NCBI GenBank assembly: GCA_020634975.1
Contig: JACKAQ010000001.1
Location: forward strand, 3,100,001 to 3,164,000
Reading direction: 5' to 3'
Origin: JACKAQ01 sp020634975 [NCBI: Calditrichia bacterium]
GTDB lineage: Bacteria; Calditrichota; Calditrichia; RBG-13-44-9
Length of the DNA stretch: 64,000 bases
Part shown: piece after piece, positions 46,544 to 60,500 of the stretch
How positions within the stretch are numbered: the first letter of the stretch is position 1
Layout: the number at the start of each line of letters is the position of its first letter
Position numbers and translations under genes: made by a program
Notes under the pieces: generated by a model
The model's input: only the letters and a program-made list of their open reading frames with translations
What the model was told of the DNA's origin: nothing
Database searches by the model: none

Positions 46544-47692
46544 ATGGCAGATATTGGACTGAACCAAAAAATTAGCGCCGGAAGCCGGGAGTTTCACCTC
46601 CAAACCTCAACATTGGTTGAAGAGGGGATGATTCGGACAGAAGTTTTCGAAAAAGGTCGGGTGCTGTTTGTCGCAAACCACCAATTTGAGCGACGCGGAA
46701 CGGATAACCAGAGTGGTGCCGAAAGCCGTGTTCGCCAGTTTGTGGACAAATTTCACCAATCCATCATCGAAGAAATTGACAGTCTTTTCGAAATATCCGA
46801 AAAAATAATGAACGAAAACTTGCCCGCAGCACACGAAAAGCTCGGGCAAGTTTTTTTGTATTCGCACATTTTTGATAAAGCGGAGCGCCATTTCCAGCGT
46901 GCACTGGATCAGGAAAGCACCCGTTACAGCAGCTATGTGTATCTGGCGCGGGTGTATTACATGCAAAAAAGTTATCATCCTGCATACGAAATTCTGGAAA
47001 AATTGCGTCTGCAGGGCATCAAATATCCGGATTTGTTCAACCTGTTGGGATTGGTGATGCTCGCCAAAAACAACTTCCGCCAGGCGATGATTTATTTCAA
47101 AGAAGCGCTGAAAAAGAATCCCGGATACATCGAAGCTTATTACAATCTCGCCGAAACAATTTTGACCCGTCTAACCAGCCTGCTGCGCACGAATGCCGAA
47201 ACAGAGCACAAACAAAGTTTGGGATTTTTGCGGGCAATTTTGAAAAAAGTTGAGCAAAATGGCGATATCGACGACCGAATGCACAGCGCGCAAGTGCTCA
47301 AAGCCCTCCAAACGATGGACGCCTCCAAAGCGTTGCAACTGATGCGCGAACGCCGGGAACAACAATTTTTACGAAAAGTGCCGCCGGAAGTAATCGGCTA
47401 CAAATTTTTCCTGCGGCTGCTGTATTCCGAAACGGAAATGTCCAAAAGTGCGATGGAGAGTTACGAACGGCAAATTTCCGAATCGTTGCAACAAAATCCC
47501 GCATTCCCTGACCTGTGGCACTACCTTGCGTTAATCCATTTGATGCAGTGCCGGCAACATTTTCTGGATGGGCTGGACAACTTCCGGGAAGCCACCCGGA
47601 TCAACCCGCAATTCGAAAAAGCGCTGAAAAATTTGCGATTGGTAGAAAATGACGGCCGGGAATTTTTGCAGATGATCAAAGGCATTGTGTAG
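46544..47692 (+). CDS. Tetratricopeptide-repeat protein
   Basis: A 382-residue protein. The first 90 residues form a beta-rich head (SREFHLQTSTLVEEG, TEVFEKGRVL) unlike TPR sequence. After this come TPR units (AHEKLGQVFLYSHIFDKAERHFQRAL, broken here by unit boundaries; YFKEALKKNPGYIEAYYNLAE) and a second helical block near the C-terminus (LWHYLALIHLMQ, FREATRINPQFEKAL). No signal peptide, so probably cytoplasmic. The short spacer puts it in the YtxH/DUF948 operon. A protein-binding role is likely; partners are unknown. Confidence 0.82.
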   Translation: MADIGLNQKISAGSREFHLQTSTLVEEGMIRTEVFEKGRVLFVANHQFERRGTDNQSGAESRVRQFVDKFHQSIIEEIDSLFEISEKIMNENLPAAHEKLGQVFLYSHIFDKAERHFQRALDQESTRYSSYVYLARVYYMQKSYHPAYEILEKLRLQGIKYPDLFNLLGLVMLAKNNFRQAMIYFKEALKKNPGYIEAYYNLAETILTRLTSLLRTNAETEHKQSLGFLRAILKKVEQNGDIDDRMHSAQVLKALQTMDASKALQLMRERREQQFLRKVPPEVIGYKFFLRLLYSETEMSKSAMESYERQISESLQQNPAFPDLWHYLALIHLMQCRQHFLDGLDNFREATRINPQFEKALKNLRLVENDGREFLQMIKGIV

Positions 47693-48058
47693 CGGTTCGG
47701 GTTTACAGTTCCGGGTATGAACGGATCGCAAATTTGGGATTTTTATCCATTCAAAAGATATTGTTGCAGGGTTCGCAAATGTGTGAACCGCATGATTCAA
47801 TCGCCTGAATTTTGAGAAGTAAACAGCTGAAAACCGGTAGCACGTTACGGAATCCGGAGATCCGAGAATAATAGAATAATTTCATTTAATGAATATTATG
47901 TAACAAAAGGCTACACGGTGTCGCGTTTTATTGGGGTTGGGTGCCTGCCAAATACGATTTACATGCAATTACCTGTGATTGGAATCACCATATATTTTAT
48001 GGTTGCAGGATATTTTCGTATCTGATAATATACAATCTACTAAAACAGGATTCGTAAA
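47693..48058. other. 366-base intergenic region before the giant-protein operon
   Basis: No coding frame or RNA gene is supported. It should contain the promoter for the small secreted protein and the giant gene. The last 100 bases are AT-rich with several TATA-like words (TATATTTTATG, TGATAATATAC), but no clear -35/-10 pair or sigma-54 site could be fixed. No hairpin terminator was found after the TPR gene. Confidence 0.5.
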
Positions 48059-48568
48059 ATGACGCATCTTTATGCAAAAAAGCATATTTTTATTGTTGTG
48101 TTCGGCCTTTCTGTGCTGCTGCTGACCGGCGCTGCGGCAATGGCGCAATCTGCCGTAGCCAATGCGGATAGCGACGGGAAATTACCGGATGCTGTCATTA
48201 CGCTGAACCGGGCAGCAATGGGCGCAACCAACGAGTTTTTGGCGGTTCGCGATTCGATCGGTTTTGAGTTGAGCCTCATTTCTGCGGAACTGGACGGCGA
48301 ACCGGTCTGGACGCGCAAATCCACGGATGCACCTGTGGTAGATGGCACCATCCAATGGCATTTTCATATGCCCACCCGCCAACTGGTGCTTGACCTCCGC
48401 GGGCTCAGTGAATCGTTCAGCGATGGCAAATCGCTACGGTTAACTGTCGCGCCGGCGAACGCCAGGGTGAAGGATTACCGGATCACGGTTTTCGATGCTG
48501 CAACAGTCGAAGCCGCCCACAGCCGCGCGCAAACTGCGCTTTCCGGCATCACCATCGAATTCAACTAA
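48059..48568 (+). CDS. Small secreted protein of unknown function, first gene of the giant-protein operon
   Basis: A 169-residue protein with a clear signal peptide (HIFIVVFGLSVLLLTGAA, cleavage near AMA). The mature part of about 140 residues is predicted mainly beta (QWHFHMPTRQLVLDLRGL, SLRLTVAP) with no cysteine and no recognised domain; it lacks a T9SS sorting domain. Its stop is 11 bases before the start of the giant surface-protein gene, so both are almost certainly on one transcript. That makes it a candidate accessory, for example a periplasmic chaperone or stabiliser, but this is only inference from position. Confidence 0.78.
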   Translation: MTHLYAKKHIFIVVFGLSVLLLTGAAAMAQSAVANADSDGKLPDAVITLNRAAMGATNEFLAVRDSIGFELSLISAELDGEPVWTRKSTDAPVVDGTIQWHFHMPTRQLVLDLRGLSESFSDGKSLRLTVAPANARVKDYRITVFDAATVEAAHSRAQTALSGITIEFN

Positions 48569-48579
48569 CGGAAATTTGT

Positions 48580-51500
48580 ATGATGAACAGCGTTACGCGT
48601 TTAATACTCATCCTTTTGTGCGTCAGTTTACCGCTGCAGGTGTGGGCGGATAAAGGCACACCCAGCTCACAAAACCTTAATTGGGCAGACAATAACGGTA
48701 CTTCAGATGCCAGTTTTAACTGGATTGATATCGGTCCGGGGCATGTGTTATCAAATTTGAATTCTACAAACTACGATACGGTTTACACAGCACCGCTACC
48801 GTTTTCATTCAATTTTTATGGTACCGATTTTAATACGCTTTATGTTAGCACGAATGGATGGATGTCGTTTTTTGATTACGCCACCTCTGTGCGAAGTTTT
48901 CCGAGTAATCAGCAATTCTCCACCATGAGCTTTACAGAACACCCGGATACATTGCTTGCACCATATTGGGACAGGATTTCTTTAGATAATGCAGATGCAA
49001 AAATCGATACATTGACCGCCGGCGTGGCGCCATATCGCAGGTTTGTCGTACAATATTCAAACATTAATTCTGCCCTTTTTCCTGTCCCGAATTCTCCGTT
49101 GACGATGCAGGTTGTGTTTTATGAAACGACAAATATTGTCAAATATCAATATTTTGATATCGGTGCTTTGAATGGGAATTCTGCAACAATAGGGCTCCGG
49201 TTTGCGAAAGGGAGTCCGGCACCCAACGATTTTATACAATACGCCCATGATACGCCTGGCTCAATTGCTGATGGACGTGCGATCGTTTTTTATCCATCCG
49301 ATAATTTGAATGCAACAAGTTCGCTGGATATTACAACCGTTGCGCAAGGCACACAAAATCAGGCGTTTACGCTTAGTGTGGCTAATGTGCAGCTAAATGG
49401 ATCATCGTTTTTACAAAACATGGGCAAGGCGGATGTTGTTCGTCTCGGAAAGCCAAGTTTATGGGCTACTACCGAAATGTCTGTCAATCAAGTTGTGGTA
49501 GATGGCGAAAACTTTTTTCTATTGAACAGTTCGAATCCACCGACAGCAAATCAATCACTGTTTTTGGGTAATGTTGCGACCTGGTATTATAATTCCACAA
49601 ATGATAGTTTGTATGTACAGTTTCCACCTTTTGCAATAAAAGACTCTGTACGTGTTGGTTTTCAAACTGATATTCCGGCAACTTTAGCTGGAACATTTAA
49701 TTTTAACCCCGTTATCTACTCAAGAACCGAAGCCGGGTTAGGTGCGAGCACAAGTGCCCAGTTTACGGTTACATCAACACCGATAGATACATTATTCATT
49801 GTAGAACCGGACACATTGTCCGGAATCGTTGGAAATCAGCTTGCTAATTTTACAGTTGAAGTCCGCGATGCATTAAACGCCCCGGTAGAAAATGTACCGA
49901 TTAGTTTTTCAATTACCAGCAAGCCCAGCGGTGCGGAAAATGAAGTGCTGACCAAATATGTTGTTGCAACAAATTCATCTGGTCAGGCATCAACGCAATT
50001 AACGCTCGGAACTAAAACCGGAAGTTACACGGTTCGGGCTTTTGCGTCAAATACTGTTCCTGCAGATACTTTTTTTACAGGAATCGCAACACCCGACGCA
50101 CCTGACAGTATTCTCATCGTTTCCAACAGCAGCGTTTCGGGGCAATTTGGGCAGGCATTGGCAGATTCCGTGCGGTTCCGGTTGGTGGATCAATTCGAAA
50201 ACGCCATTTCAGATTCAACCATCAGTTTTATTCCGGTTAGCGGTAGTGTAACGCCGCTCAATCGCACGACCAATGGTTCCGGCGAAGCTGCGACATCGTG
50301 GACGCTCGGGCAAACCGGTTCGCCGCAATTGTTATCCGCACAGTGGACGGATGGCACTAATACAGCCAATAGTGCAACGGTAAGCGCAACAGTAACTACC
50401 GGAGCCGCAACAGCGCTGGAATTGGTCAGTTTGCGCGGCATTGCCGGAGAGGACAGCGCAGCCGCCATTGCCGGTGAAGAAGTGACATTTACGGTGCGGG
50501 CAGTGGATGCATTCGGCAACACGGTTTCTGGTACCACCATCGATTTTGAGGCGTTGCCCGGTTATTCTGTAAATTTCGATGCCGATCAATTAATCAGCGA
50601 TTCCAACGGTCAGGTAACCAACGTTGTTTCCACTGATTTAACCCAGGATTCCACCTTTTTCCGGGCGATTATCGCCGGAACAGATACGCTGGATTTGCAC
50701 GTTTATCATTTGACATACGTTGCCAACAGTCTGTCCCCAACCATTACCGATCCGGGCGCTTCAGTGGGATTTTCCGTGCAGATTCAGAATCCCTCACCGC
50801 GAACGGTTTCGCTGAACAGCAGCGGAACATTATTCGAATTCAGCGAAGGTGCCACCACTTTCAGTGCGGCGCTTTCATCCGGTAGCACGGTTTTGCCGGG
50901 CGTCAACACCTTGCAATATGCAACTACAGCCATCAATTCCAATTTTTCAACCAGCAGTTTTACGCCGGAATTGACGTTGGCAGGAACCGGAACAAATAAC
51001 CGGCTAAATGGCACAATCCTGTTGCCGGCCAATTCGCTGCAATTGTTTGATGTCAATATCACATTTTCCGGTTTGACGCCTTTGACTGTCACGGAAGGAC
51101 GTCCGGTAACGTTTACCGCGCAGCTATCGAATACCGGCAGCGGAAACATAACCCTTTCGCCAACCGCTTCATTTTTGAGCTTTTCCGATGACACGGTTTA
51201 TCTCGATCAGAGTTTTGCCATTCCCGGTGGCGGCGCAACGGTTGAAATTACGTTCACGACAAATCAAATTTTATCCAACAACGACACCAACGACTATCCG
51301 TCCAGCGTTACCCTGAGTGGTTTCCGAAACGGTTTGCCATTTGATACTACCTTGACGACAGGTCTGCCGCAAATTTTAGTGCAACGGGTGCCGAATGTGA
51401 TTGTTAACTCGATTAGTGTTGCACCAAACACCGTTTCGCAAGGTCGCGATTCGGTTTTGGTAACCCTCACTTTCCGAAACAACGGCACCAACAGGGCAAC

Positions 51501-54500
51501 CGCCGAAATCGATTTGACAAATTATGTCACGTTGGCAACATCGCAATTATCCGGCATTCGTCCGCAAGAAACGACAACGCTTTCGATTCCGGCAAATACA
51601 AACAGCTCGCCCGTAACGTTTTACTTTAATGTATCCGGCAGTTACCCGACCGGAACAGATAATGCGCTGACCACTTATCGATTGGTCGATATAAATTCCG
51701 ATATCGCAGATACTTTGACGACTACGGCAGCTGTTGCAAACGAATTTAATGTGGTTTCCCGATCCAGTTTGAGTATTGTGAACGCAGCGCTGTCAACCAA
51801 TCTGGTTGTTCCCGGGCAAACCGGCATCGTGTTGAATATCGATCTCCAGAATAGCGGCGCGGCAGATGCGCGAATTAATTCCGGCGATGTTGACCTCATT
51901 TTTAACAACAATCATATTTTAACCCCATCAACCGCGTTCCCGGTTACCGTAACCGGCGGTGGGGGATTATCGAACCTGAGCTATACGCTGACGGTTGATC
52001 CAAATTCGGCAATCGGATTTGATCCGCTGGATGTGAGCATCAGCTATCTCGATACGTTATCCAACAAAACATACGCGCTCACCGGCACCGATCTCGATTC
52101 GCTGGAAATCCGATCCGCAATTCCGGCGTCGGATTTGCAAATCCAGAAAGTGACCGCGCCCGCGCAAGTGGTGCAGGGGCAAAGCGGGTTGAATTCATTT
52201 GTCCGGTTGAAAAACCTGAATGCGACAACTTCCATTCGGGTGGATTCGCTGTTGCTGTTTTCCGGGAATACCGGAATTTCCGGCAGTATTGTAACGGCAT
52301 TGCCCGTAACCATCGCCGCCGGTGACACTGCCCAATTTGCGTTTTCGCTGGATATTGGCGGCGCAGCAACTACCGGTAACAGTGTTATCGATGCCCGATT
52401 TAAAGCTACCGAACTGCGATTCGGCACATCGCTAAGCGATACCGGTGCTGTCAATCCGGCAACCGTCACGGTTTTTCGTCCGGCAGCGCTTTCCTTTAGC
52501 CTGGAATCCATCGAACCGGATACGGTTAGTCAGGGACAGAGCGGCATTATTTATTCCGCACGACTGCGAAACGGCGTTTCCGGCGATTTTCGGGCAATCG
52601 CAAATATTGACACGGTATCGCTGAATGTCAGTTCGGGGATCACCGCCACGCGGGTCAACCCTGTTGATCTGCCGTTCTCGCTGGCAAGCGGCGCAACCCA
52701 ACTGGTGCAGTTCCGGCTGGATGTGCCGGGTGCCGTGCCTGCCGGAACCTATTCGCTGGCTGCAAGCGCAACCGGTGCAGATTCGATCTCCGGATCAGCG
52801 TTGAGCGCCACGGCAACCAATGTAAATCTGGAAGTGCAAGCCGCAGCTACATTGGCGGCAACGGCAATTTCGATCGTAAAGAATGCCACTTCGCGCGATT
52901 CCGCATACGTCGGGCAGCAGGATTTGATAGTTACCGCAACGGTACAAAACAACAGCGCTGCGCCGGCAATGCTCGATAATGTGTCGCTGGTGCTGCGAAA
53001 TGCGTCAAATAATGATCTCAGCTATCCGGTGCAGTTGCTCACCAATAACCTGCCGGTAACGTTGAGCAGCGGCGCCACCACCGATGTGCAATTTTCGCTG
53101 GATATTCCCGGCAGTTTACTCACCAACGATTTCCCGGTTTTCTTTGGCGCGATCGTCAGCGGGGAAGATGTCAACAGCGGTGCCAGCCTTATCGATACCA
53201 CCCTTAGCCTGAAAACGCTGCAAGTTTTTACGGCGCCGGACATCGCAAATACAGCAACATTCCTCGACACAACTGGCTACGGTCCCGGCGAAACCGCAAC
53301 ATTTCATGTTCGGGTGACCAATAACGGTGGCACACCGTTGGTGGTCAGCGGTTCCACCCAACTGGTGCTCAAAAAAATTACCGATTTGAACACGACCTTC
53401 ACTGTACCGGTAGATTTGACCAACTCACCGGCATTTATCGGGGCGAATAGAGACACCACGCTGCAGTTTTCACCGATAACCCTTAACACAACCGGCACTT
53501 ATCAGGTGTCTGTAAATGTGCTCGGCAACGCGTTTGGCGATGCACAATCGTTCACGGATATTTCAACGAATACGGCAATCACCGTCGGCGATTCTGTAAA
53601 TATAAACGCAACTCTCGCGTTGTCTGATAATGCTGCGATTATCGGCGATTTGCTCACGGCAACCCTCAGTCTGGAAAATAACACAGTAGTTGATCTGGAA
53701 ACCGATGCCGGCGATTCCACGCGTTTGGAACTCCGCTATGCGGACAATAACGAGTTGCTATCGATTGAAGCATTTGATTCGGTAGTTACCATTCAATCCG
53801 GAATTCCATCACAATTGATCTGGGATTTTACAGTCCCGCTTTCCGCACGGTCGGGTGTTGTAAACGTCAACGCGATTGTCAGTCTGAACAACGGCGATAT
53901 CAGCATCATCCGGCAACAAAGCTTTGAAATCCAGACCGGTGTGATGGTTTCATATGATACCCGCAGTTTGACGCCGGACACCGTGGTCGCCGGGCAAACG
54001 ACCCAGTTTATTGCCAGATTTGTCAACACAGGTTCCACAGATTTATTGGTGGATCGCGATAGCTCTTTTATCGAGTTTACAGACGGCTCGCTTACCTATA
54101 ATGCAACAGTTGCTGAATCGTTCGTGATCTCCGGGAATGACACCAGCGAAATATTTTTCCAGTCCAGACAGATTCCCGTTGGTTTCAGCACCGGAAATTT
54201 TGATGTATCGTTCCATCTTTTTGGTGATTTATCCAATGGCGATACCCTTACAGCGCTCGATACAACGGTTGCAAATGAAATTGATATAATTAGTCCGGCA
54301 ACGATCGTCGTGGATTCGCTGTCGCTGAGCCCGGTAACCATGATCGCCGGTGCGGAAAATATTGAAGCGAGATATTATTTGCGGAATTCAGGGCAATCGG
54401 CTGCGCAAATCCGCAACATCACCAGCCGCTTTTTGGATGCCGCAGACGGCGATGCCAGCAGTTTCTGGAGTTTGCAAAGTCAAAATCCTGCAGCGGTGGA

Positions 54501-57500
54501 TACGCTGTTGGGCGGCGATACCTTGCTCGTTCGCAGATTTTTCCGGTTGTCGAACAATATTCCAAACGGACAATATCGCGGCAGGGCGGAAGTTCGCTAT
54601 AACGATATTCGCAGACCTAACACAGTTAACACATTTAACAATCCCACACCGGAAGATACCGCCGAGGTTCTGGAACGCGCCACACTGGTTTTTGCTGGAG
54701 CAATTACCAGTCCCACCGGAGCGATTGACGAAACGGTTTCTACCCTGCAATCATTCAACTGGCAACTGGATTTGAGCCTGAAACCCGGCTCTGGCCCGTT
54801 GCAAGTGGGAGACAGCACAACCATTTTTCTCGATTTCCGCAATAAAGGGTTTTATCTCAATGCCGGGTTAACCCGCGATACGCTGACCATTCGCATGTTC
54901 CCGGATGAAACCCGCGATATCCCAATCTGGACGGGTAACACAGCCAAGGTTTCGGTTCTGAGAGCTGTTATTACTGATACGTCGCTGAGCGGCGATGGCG
55001 TTACACCCGCGCTGATTGATGGTCCAAATGCTGCCACTTTGGAAATGGAAATCCAGCAGCGCGCTGCGTTAGCCGCCCGTTGGATCGATGGTCCGATGGT
55101 CGTTGGTACCCAACAATTTACCCTCAAAGGGCTTATTGAAAACAACGGTACGGCAGGCGTTTCGCCGAACACAGCCCAGGCGCTGCTCACTTACCCGAAC
55201 ACGGTTTACAACCTGGATTCCGGTTTGGAAGACCAGACCGTGACCATTGGTGACACGATAGAATATCTGTTTACTGCATTGGCTGCAACCAGTGACATAT
55301 CCGATTTTGTGTTGAGCATCGGCCCGGCAACCGCAGCGCTGGATACCAACACCACGGATTTCGCATTTATTGCAGATACCAGCGATGTGAAAACCATTGA
55401 ATTGTCAACGGATGACGTAACGGTTGTTGCCGTTATTGACTCTTCCGAAGGGGCAAAAGATGGCGTTGTTTCTACCGGTCAGACGTTTATTATCGCGGCA
55501 AGTTATCAATATACAAATGTTGTAGATACCGGAAAAACGGCAGTAATTTCATTGCCGCCGGGCTATTCCACGCCCAATGATACGATCTCAATCGGGACAA
55601 ACAGCGGTGTTGTTTACTGGGCAGTACGGGCACCGAATACGGCATCGCCGCAACAAAATATTTCTGTCGAATTTTCCGGATACCGGGATACCGGTGGAAC
55701 TCCGGCACTGGTGAGCGATACTGCTCCGCCAATCGCCATCGAAACGGTTACTCAGGCGCGACTGACGCTGCAAGCCTCGATTGTTGAACCGTCCGGCGCA
55801 ATTGACGGCGTTGTTTCCACCGATCAAACTTTTGGACTGCGCGTTTTGGTGAGCAAAACCGGCACGGCGTTAACCAGCGGTTCGAATACCCTGAATGTAT
55901 CGTTGCCGGCGAATTACCTGTTTAGCGGCGATACCACATTTACCCTGCTAACGGGTGTGGCGGATACGTTGCAAATCACCGCGCCGAACATTGCCAGCGC
56001 ACTGGATACAATTTCCGTAACATTGCAAATCGCCGCCAACGATACCAACACAAACGCACCCGCAACCGTGCAAAACGATCGGCGGGATATTGCCGTGCGG
56101 ACGGTTGCAAAAGCCAATTTGGCATTGGCGATTACCGCGCCGGACAGCTTCTCAACCGGGACGAGCGGGATGCAGGTTCAGTTGCAGGTGAGCAATTTGG
56201 GCACCGCCGCCGTGAGCGCGGACAGCATTCCGGTGTTGGTCGAAATTGACCCGAATGTGTTCCATTTCAGCGATGATGGCACCGCCGCCAGCCGGACGTT
56301 CAACGTCGGGTTGAGCGGCAGCAGCGGGACGCGGACGATATCGCTGATTTCGCAGAACCAGACCGGATCGAGCGATATTCGCGGGACGTTGCAATTGGCA
56401 GGCATCAGCGATGTGAACAACAATCCCGCCGGAGCGACGGTATTTTCATCAGTTCCGCAGGATACGGCGAGTGTAGCAGTAGTGAACAGCGGGACAGTTC
56501 AGATTAACAATTTTGCGATCATCACGCCGGCAGGCGCGGTGGACAGCACCATATCCACCGGACAACAATTTACGCTGCAGGCGCAGGTGAATTTCGCCGG
56601 AAACCTGCTCACCGGCACGCGCCGCACAACTTTAACATTACCCGTCGGCAGCGGATTTACCACCAACTCGCCGCTGGAAGTTTTTGCCAATCAAAATGGC
56701 GTCGATACCGTAAATTGGGTTATTCAGGCGCCCTCGGATACCACACTGAAAGAGTTGCGCAGCCGCCTCGACACCCGTCGTGGTGAATCCGTGGCGCAGA
56801 TATTGAAGCAGGCATTCAATTTCGAGGTCATTGCAAACGCATCGGATGCCAGCGGCGGATCGCCAGCGGATACCCTGGTGTTGCCGGTGGAATTGGTGGA
56901 ACGCGCACGACTGAGCGTCAACGCATCGATTATCGAGCCGAATGGCGCAATCGATGGTGTGCTGTCCACCGGTCAGTCGTTTGACATTCAGATTCAGGTG
57001 AGCAACAGCGGAATCGCCCAGACAACGGACAACAATACTGTTCGGCTGACGCTGCCGACCGGTTACACGCCGCAAACAATCAATGTACCGATCGCAACCG
57101 GAGCGATCCAAAATCTGACGTTTACAGCGCCGGTATCTGCAAGTGCGCTGAACAAAATTACCGCACGGCTGGTGACCCCCGCTAATGACGAAAACACCGG
57201 TACTGCTGCGACTATCGACACCGTTCTGCGCGAAATAGCCGTGCAAACCGTTGCGAAAGCGGATTTGCAACTCTCGCTGAGCGCCCCGACGGATTTCTCC
57301 ACGAATACGCCGAATCTACCGGTAACGCTTTCTTTGGTTAATCTCGGCACTGCCGCAGTAACCGACAGTGCAACCGGCAGTGAGGTTGACAGCGTTAACG
57401 TTTTAGTGACTATTGATCCGAATTTGATCCGTTTCCCGGGTAGCGCGAATGACACCATGTCATTCAAAGTGCCTATCGATGGCTCGAGAATTATTTCGCT

Positions 57501-60500
57501 GTCTAGCCAGGACAGTGTTGATTTGGCGAATATTCTCGGTGAATTGCAGCTTGTCGGATTGAAGGATGAGAACAATAATTTTGCTGATGCAACAGTATTT
57601 GCCAGCCAGCCGAGTGCATCGCAAAATGTGAATCTTGTGAACAGCGGAACGGTACAGATCAACAATTTTGTAATCACCACGCCATCCGGTGCGGTGGACA
57701 GCACTGTTTCTACCGGACAACGGTTTACTTTGCAGGCATCGGCGACTTTTGCCGGTAATCTGGAAAATGACTCGCGCCGGGTAACGCTGACCTTGCCGGA
57801 AAACAGCGGTTTCACTACCAATTCAACGCTGGATGTTCCCGTAGCTGCAAATGGCGATACAACAATTAATTGGATCATTCAGGCACCGTCGGATACGACG
57901 CTGCAAAAAATGCTGAGCACTATCCGTCGCGGAAATGTTTCTGCACAACAGTTGCTGCCGTTTAATTTTATTGTTGATGCAAGTGCCACAGATAGCAGCA
58001 GCGGTTTTACCTATAATGCTCCCGATACTTTAACCGTCGAACTTGTTCCGCGTGCCCAATTGCGCATTTCAGCAGCGATTGTTGCACCGGCAGGCGCACA
58101 GGATCGGACATTATCCACCCGCCAGTTTTTTGATGTGGATATCAGCATCACCAACGACGGTGTTGCCGGAACGAGTGATTCCAGCGAAGTAACGCTGGTT
58201 ATCCCAACCGGATATCAACTGATTTCCGGCAGTAACCCATTGATGGTGGCAACCGGCGAAACCCGGCAAATCCGCCTGCAGGCACCTCAAACCGCCCACA
58301 CAGATGCCCGGAATTTGGGCATTCAACTGACGACTCCGGCATTCGACGAAAACACGGACACAACCGCGCAGGTGCTGGTCAGCGATGCAACCATCGCCGG
58401 ATTGCGAGCGGAACGCCGTGCGGATTTGAGCCTCAACTTCAGCAGTATTGGCAGTTATTCAACCGGTCGGACCGGCTTGCCGATCACCGTTGAAATCCGC
58501 AATTCCGGTCAGGCTGGCATTACGCCAAATCTCGTTCCGGTTCGCGTTGAAATTGATGATCTGAATGTCATCCAGTTTACCGGAAATCCCTTAGCGACAG
58601 CAGATACGATCAACATTTCGATCAACGAAACCACCGGTTTGGGAACGGGAACGGTGCTGATCAACACCCTGAATAATATTGCCACAACTAACCTCACCGG
58701 AACACTGCTGAGTGACAGCCTTCAGGATGAAAATAACAATTATAATGATACAACAGTAGTGGTTAGCATTCCGAACGCAGTTGAGCCAATTTCCGTTATC
58801 GAAAGTGGCGGCGTAAATGTTACCCGTCTGGAAATTACCCAGCCCGTCGGCGCAACCGATAGTATAGTTTCCACCCGTCAAATATTCACGGTTGAGGCAG
58901 GTTACGGCTTCGATACTGTTTTGGATACCGGCAGAACCGCAGCCATCCAATTGCCCGCCGGATACAGCGCCCCTAACGATACCCAAACCGTCAGCGGCGA
59001 TAACGGCACAGTGAGCTGGCAGGTTACGGCACCGGCGACAGCCTCAGTTGATGTCGATAGCATCCGGGTTGTTCTGAATGCCCTGCGGGATATCGGTGGC
59101 GGTTCAACCGATCCTGTTTCCACAAACCGGTCAATTCCTGTGACGACCGTTGATCGCGTGAATCTGGTTTTGGAGACATCCATCGATTCACCCGAAGGTG
59201 CAACAGACGGTGAGTTTTCCACCGGACAAACCTTCAATTATAAAATGAAAATTAGTAATTCCGGCACGGCCAATACCGAAACCGGAGATCTCAACCAACT
59301 CAGCATTCAATTGCCTGCCGGATATACCACGCCGGTTTCAATTTTCAATCTCGCAACCGGCGATTCTGTAATGTTGCCGATTAGCGCACCGGCAACCGCC
59401 AGTCCGTTGGCTTCCATAACGGCGCAAATAGATTCAGCCGCCAATGACGAAAACACCGGTGAACCGGCTTTCGTGAGTGTCGGCACGCGCCAAACCGCCG
59501 TTCGCACGGTAGCCAAAGCGGATGTTCGGATTGCACTTTCGGCACCGCAAAGTTTTTCGACCGAAACAGACAGTCTGCCGGTTACGCTTTCCGTCGGCAA
59601 CTTTGGTACCGCGGGCGTAAATGCAGAATTTGTTCCGGTAAAAGTGACCATCGATCCGAGTCTGGTTCAGTTTGAAGGCAGCAGCAGCGATACAATGACG
59701 TTTATGGTAAAACTGGACAGCACGCGTCAAATTTTCCTCAGCAGCCAGAGTGTGCCGGATACCGCAGCAATTCGAGGTGATTTGGTGCTCAATGCCATTC
59801 TGGATGAAAACACCAACCAGCGCGTATTTTCGTCAGATTCTTCTGCAACAGATTCGGTTGAAATCGTTTCCGGTGGCAGCGTGAATATTTCATCTTTTGA
59901 AATCACCAACCCGGCAGGTGCGACAGACAGCACCATCTCCACCAGCCAAGAATTTGATTTGAATGTGGTTGTAAATTTCCTCGGAAATCTGCAAGGTAAC
60001 AGTCAAAATATTCAGTTATTTTTGCCGCAAAATGGCGGTTTCACCACGAACTCGCCGTTGCGGATTACAAATATTTCCGGGCAGGTGGACACAACCTGGA
60101 CCATCCGGGCACCTGCGAATGTTCAACCGCCGGCAACTTTTGATTTTGCCGTTCGTGTCGTTGCCATTGATGGCAGCAGTGGAGATGACAGAATTGAAAA
60201 TGCGACCTTAACCGTAGCTGTGCAAACGGCTCCCAGCCTCGCTGTTCGCGGAAACATTATTGCGCCAACCGGCGCGATTGACCGGACACTCAGCACCGGG
60301 CAGATTTTCGATTTGCGGGTTGGTGTGGAAAATCAGGTGACAGGCGGCGCAGGAACAACCGACGCCAACACGGTGGAAATTCAACTGCCAACCGGATTTA
60401 CCATCGGCGATAGCAGCGGAACAACCGTTATCCAATTGGCAACCGGCGCATTCGATACGCTGAAAGTTACCGCGTCACCAAATGCCACAACAACGCTGGA

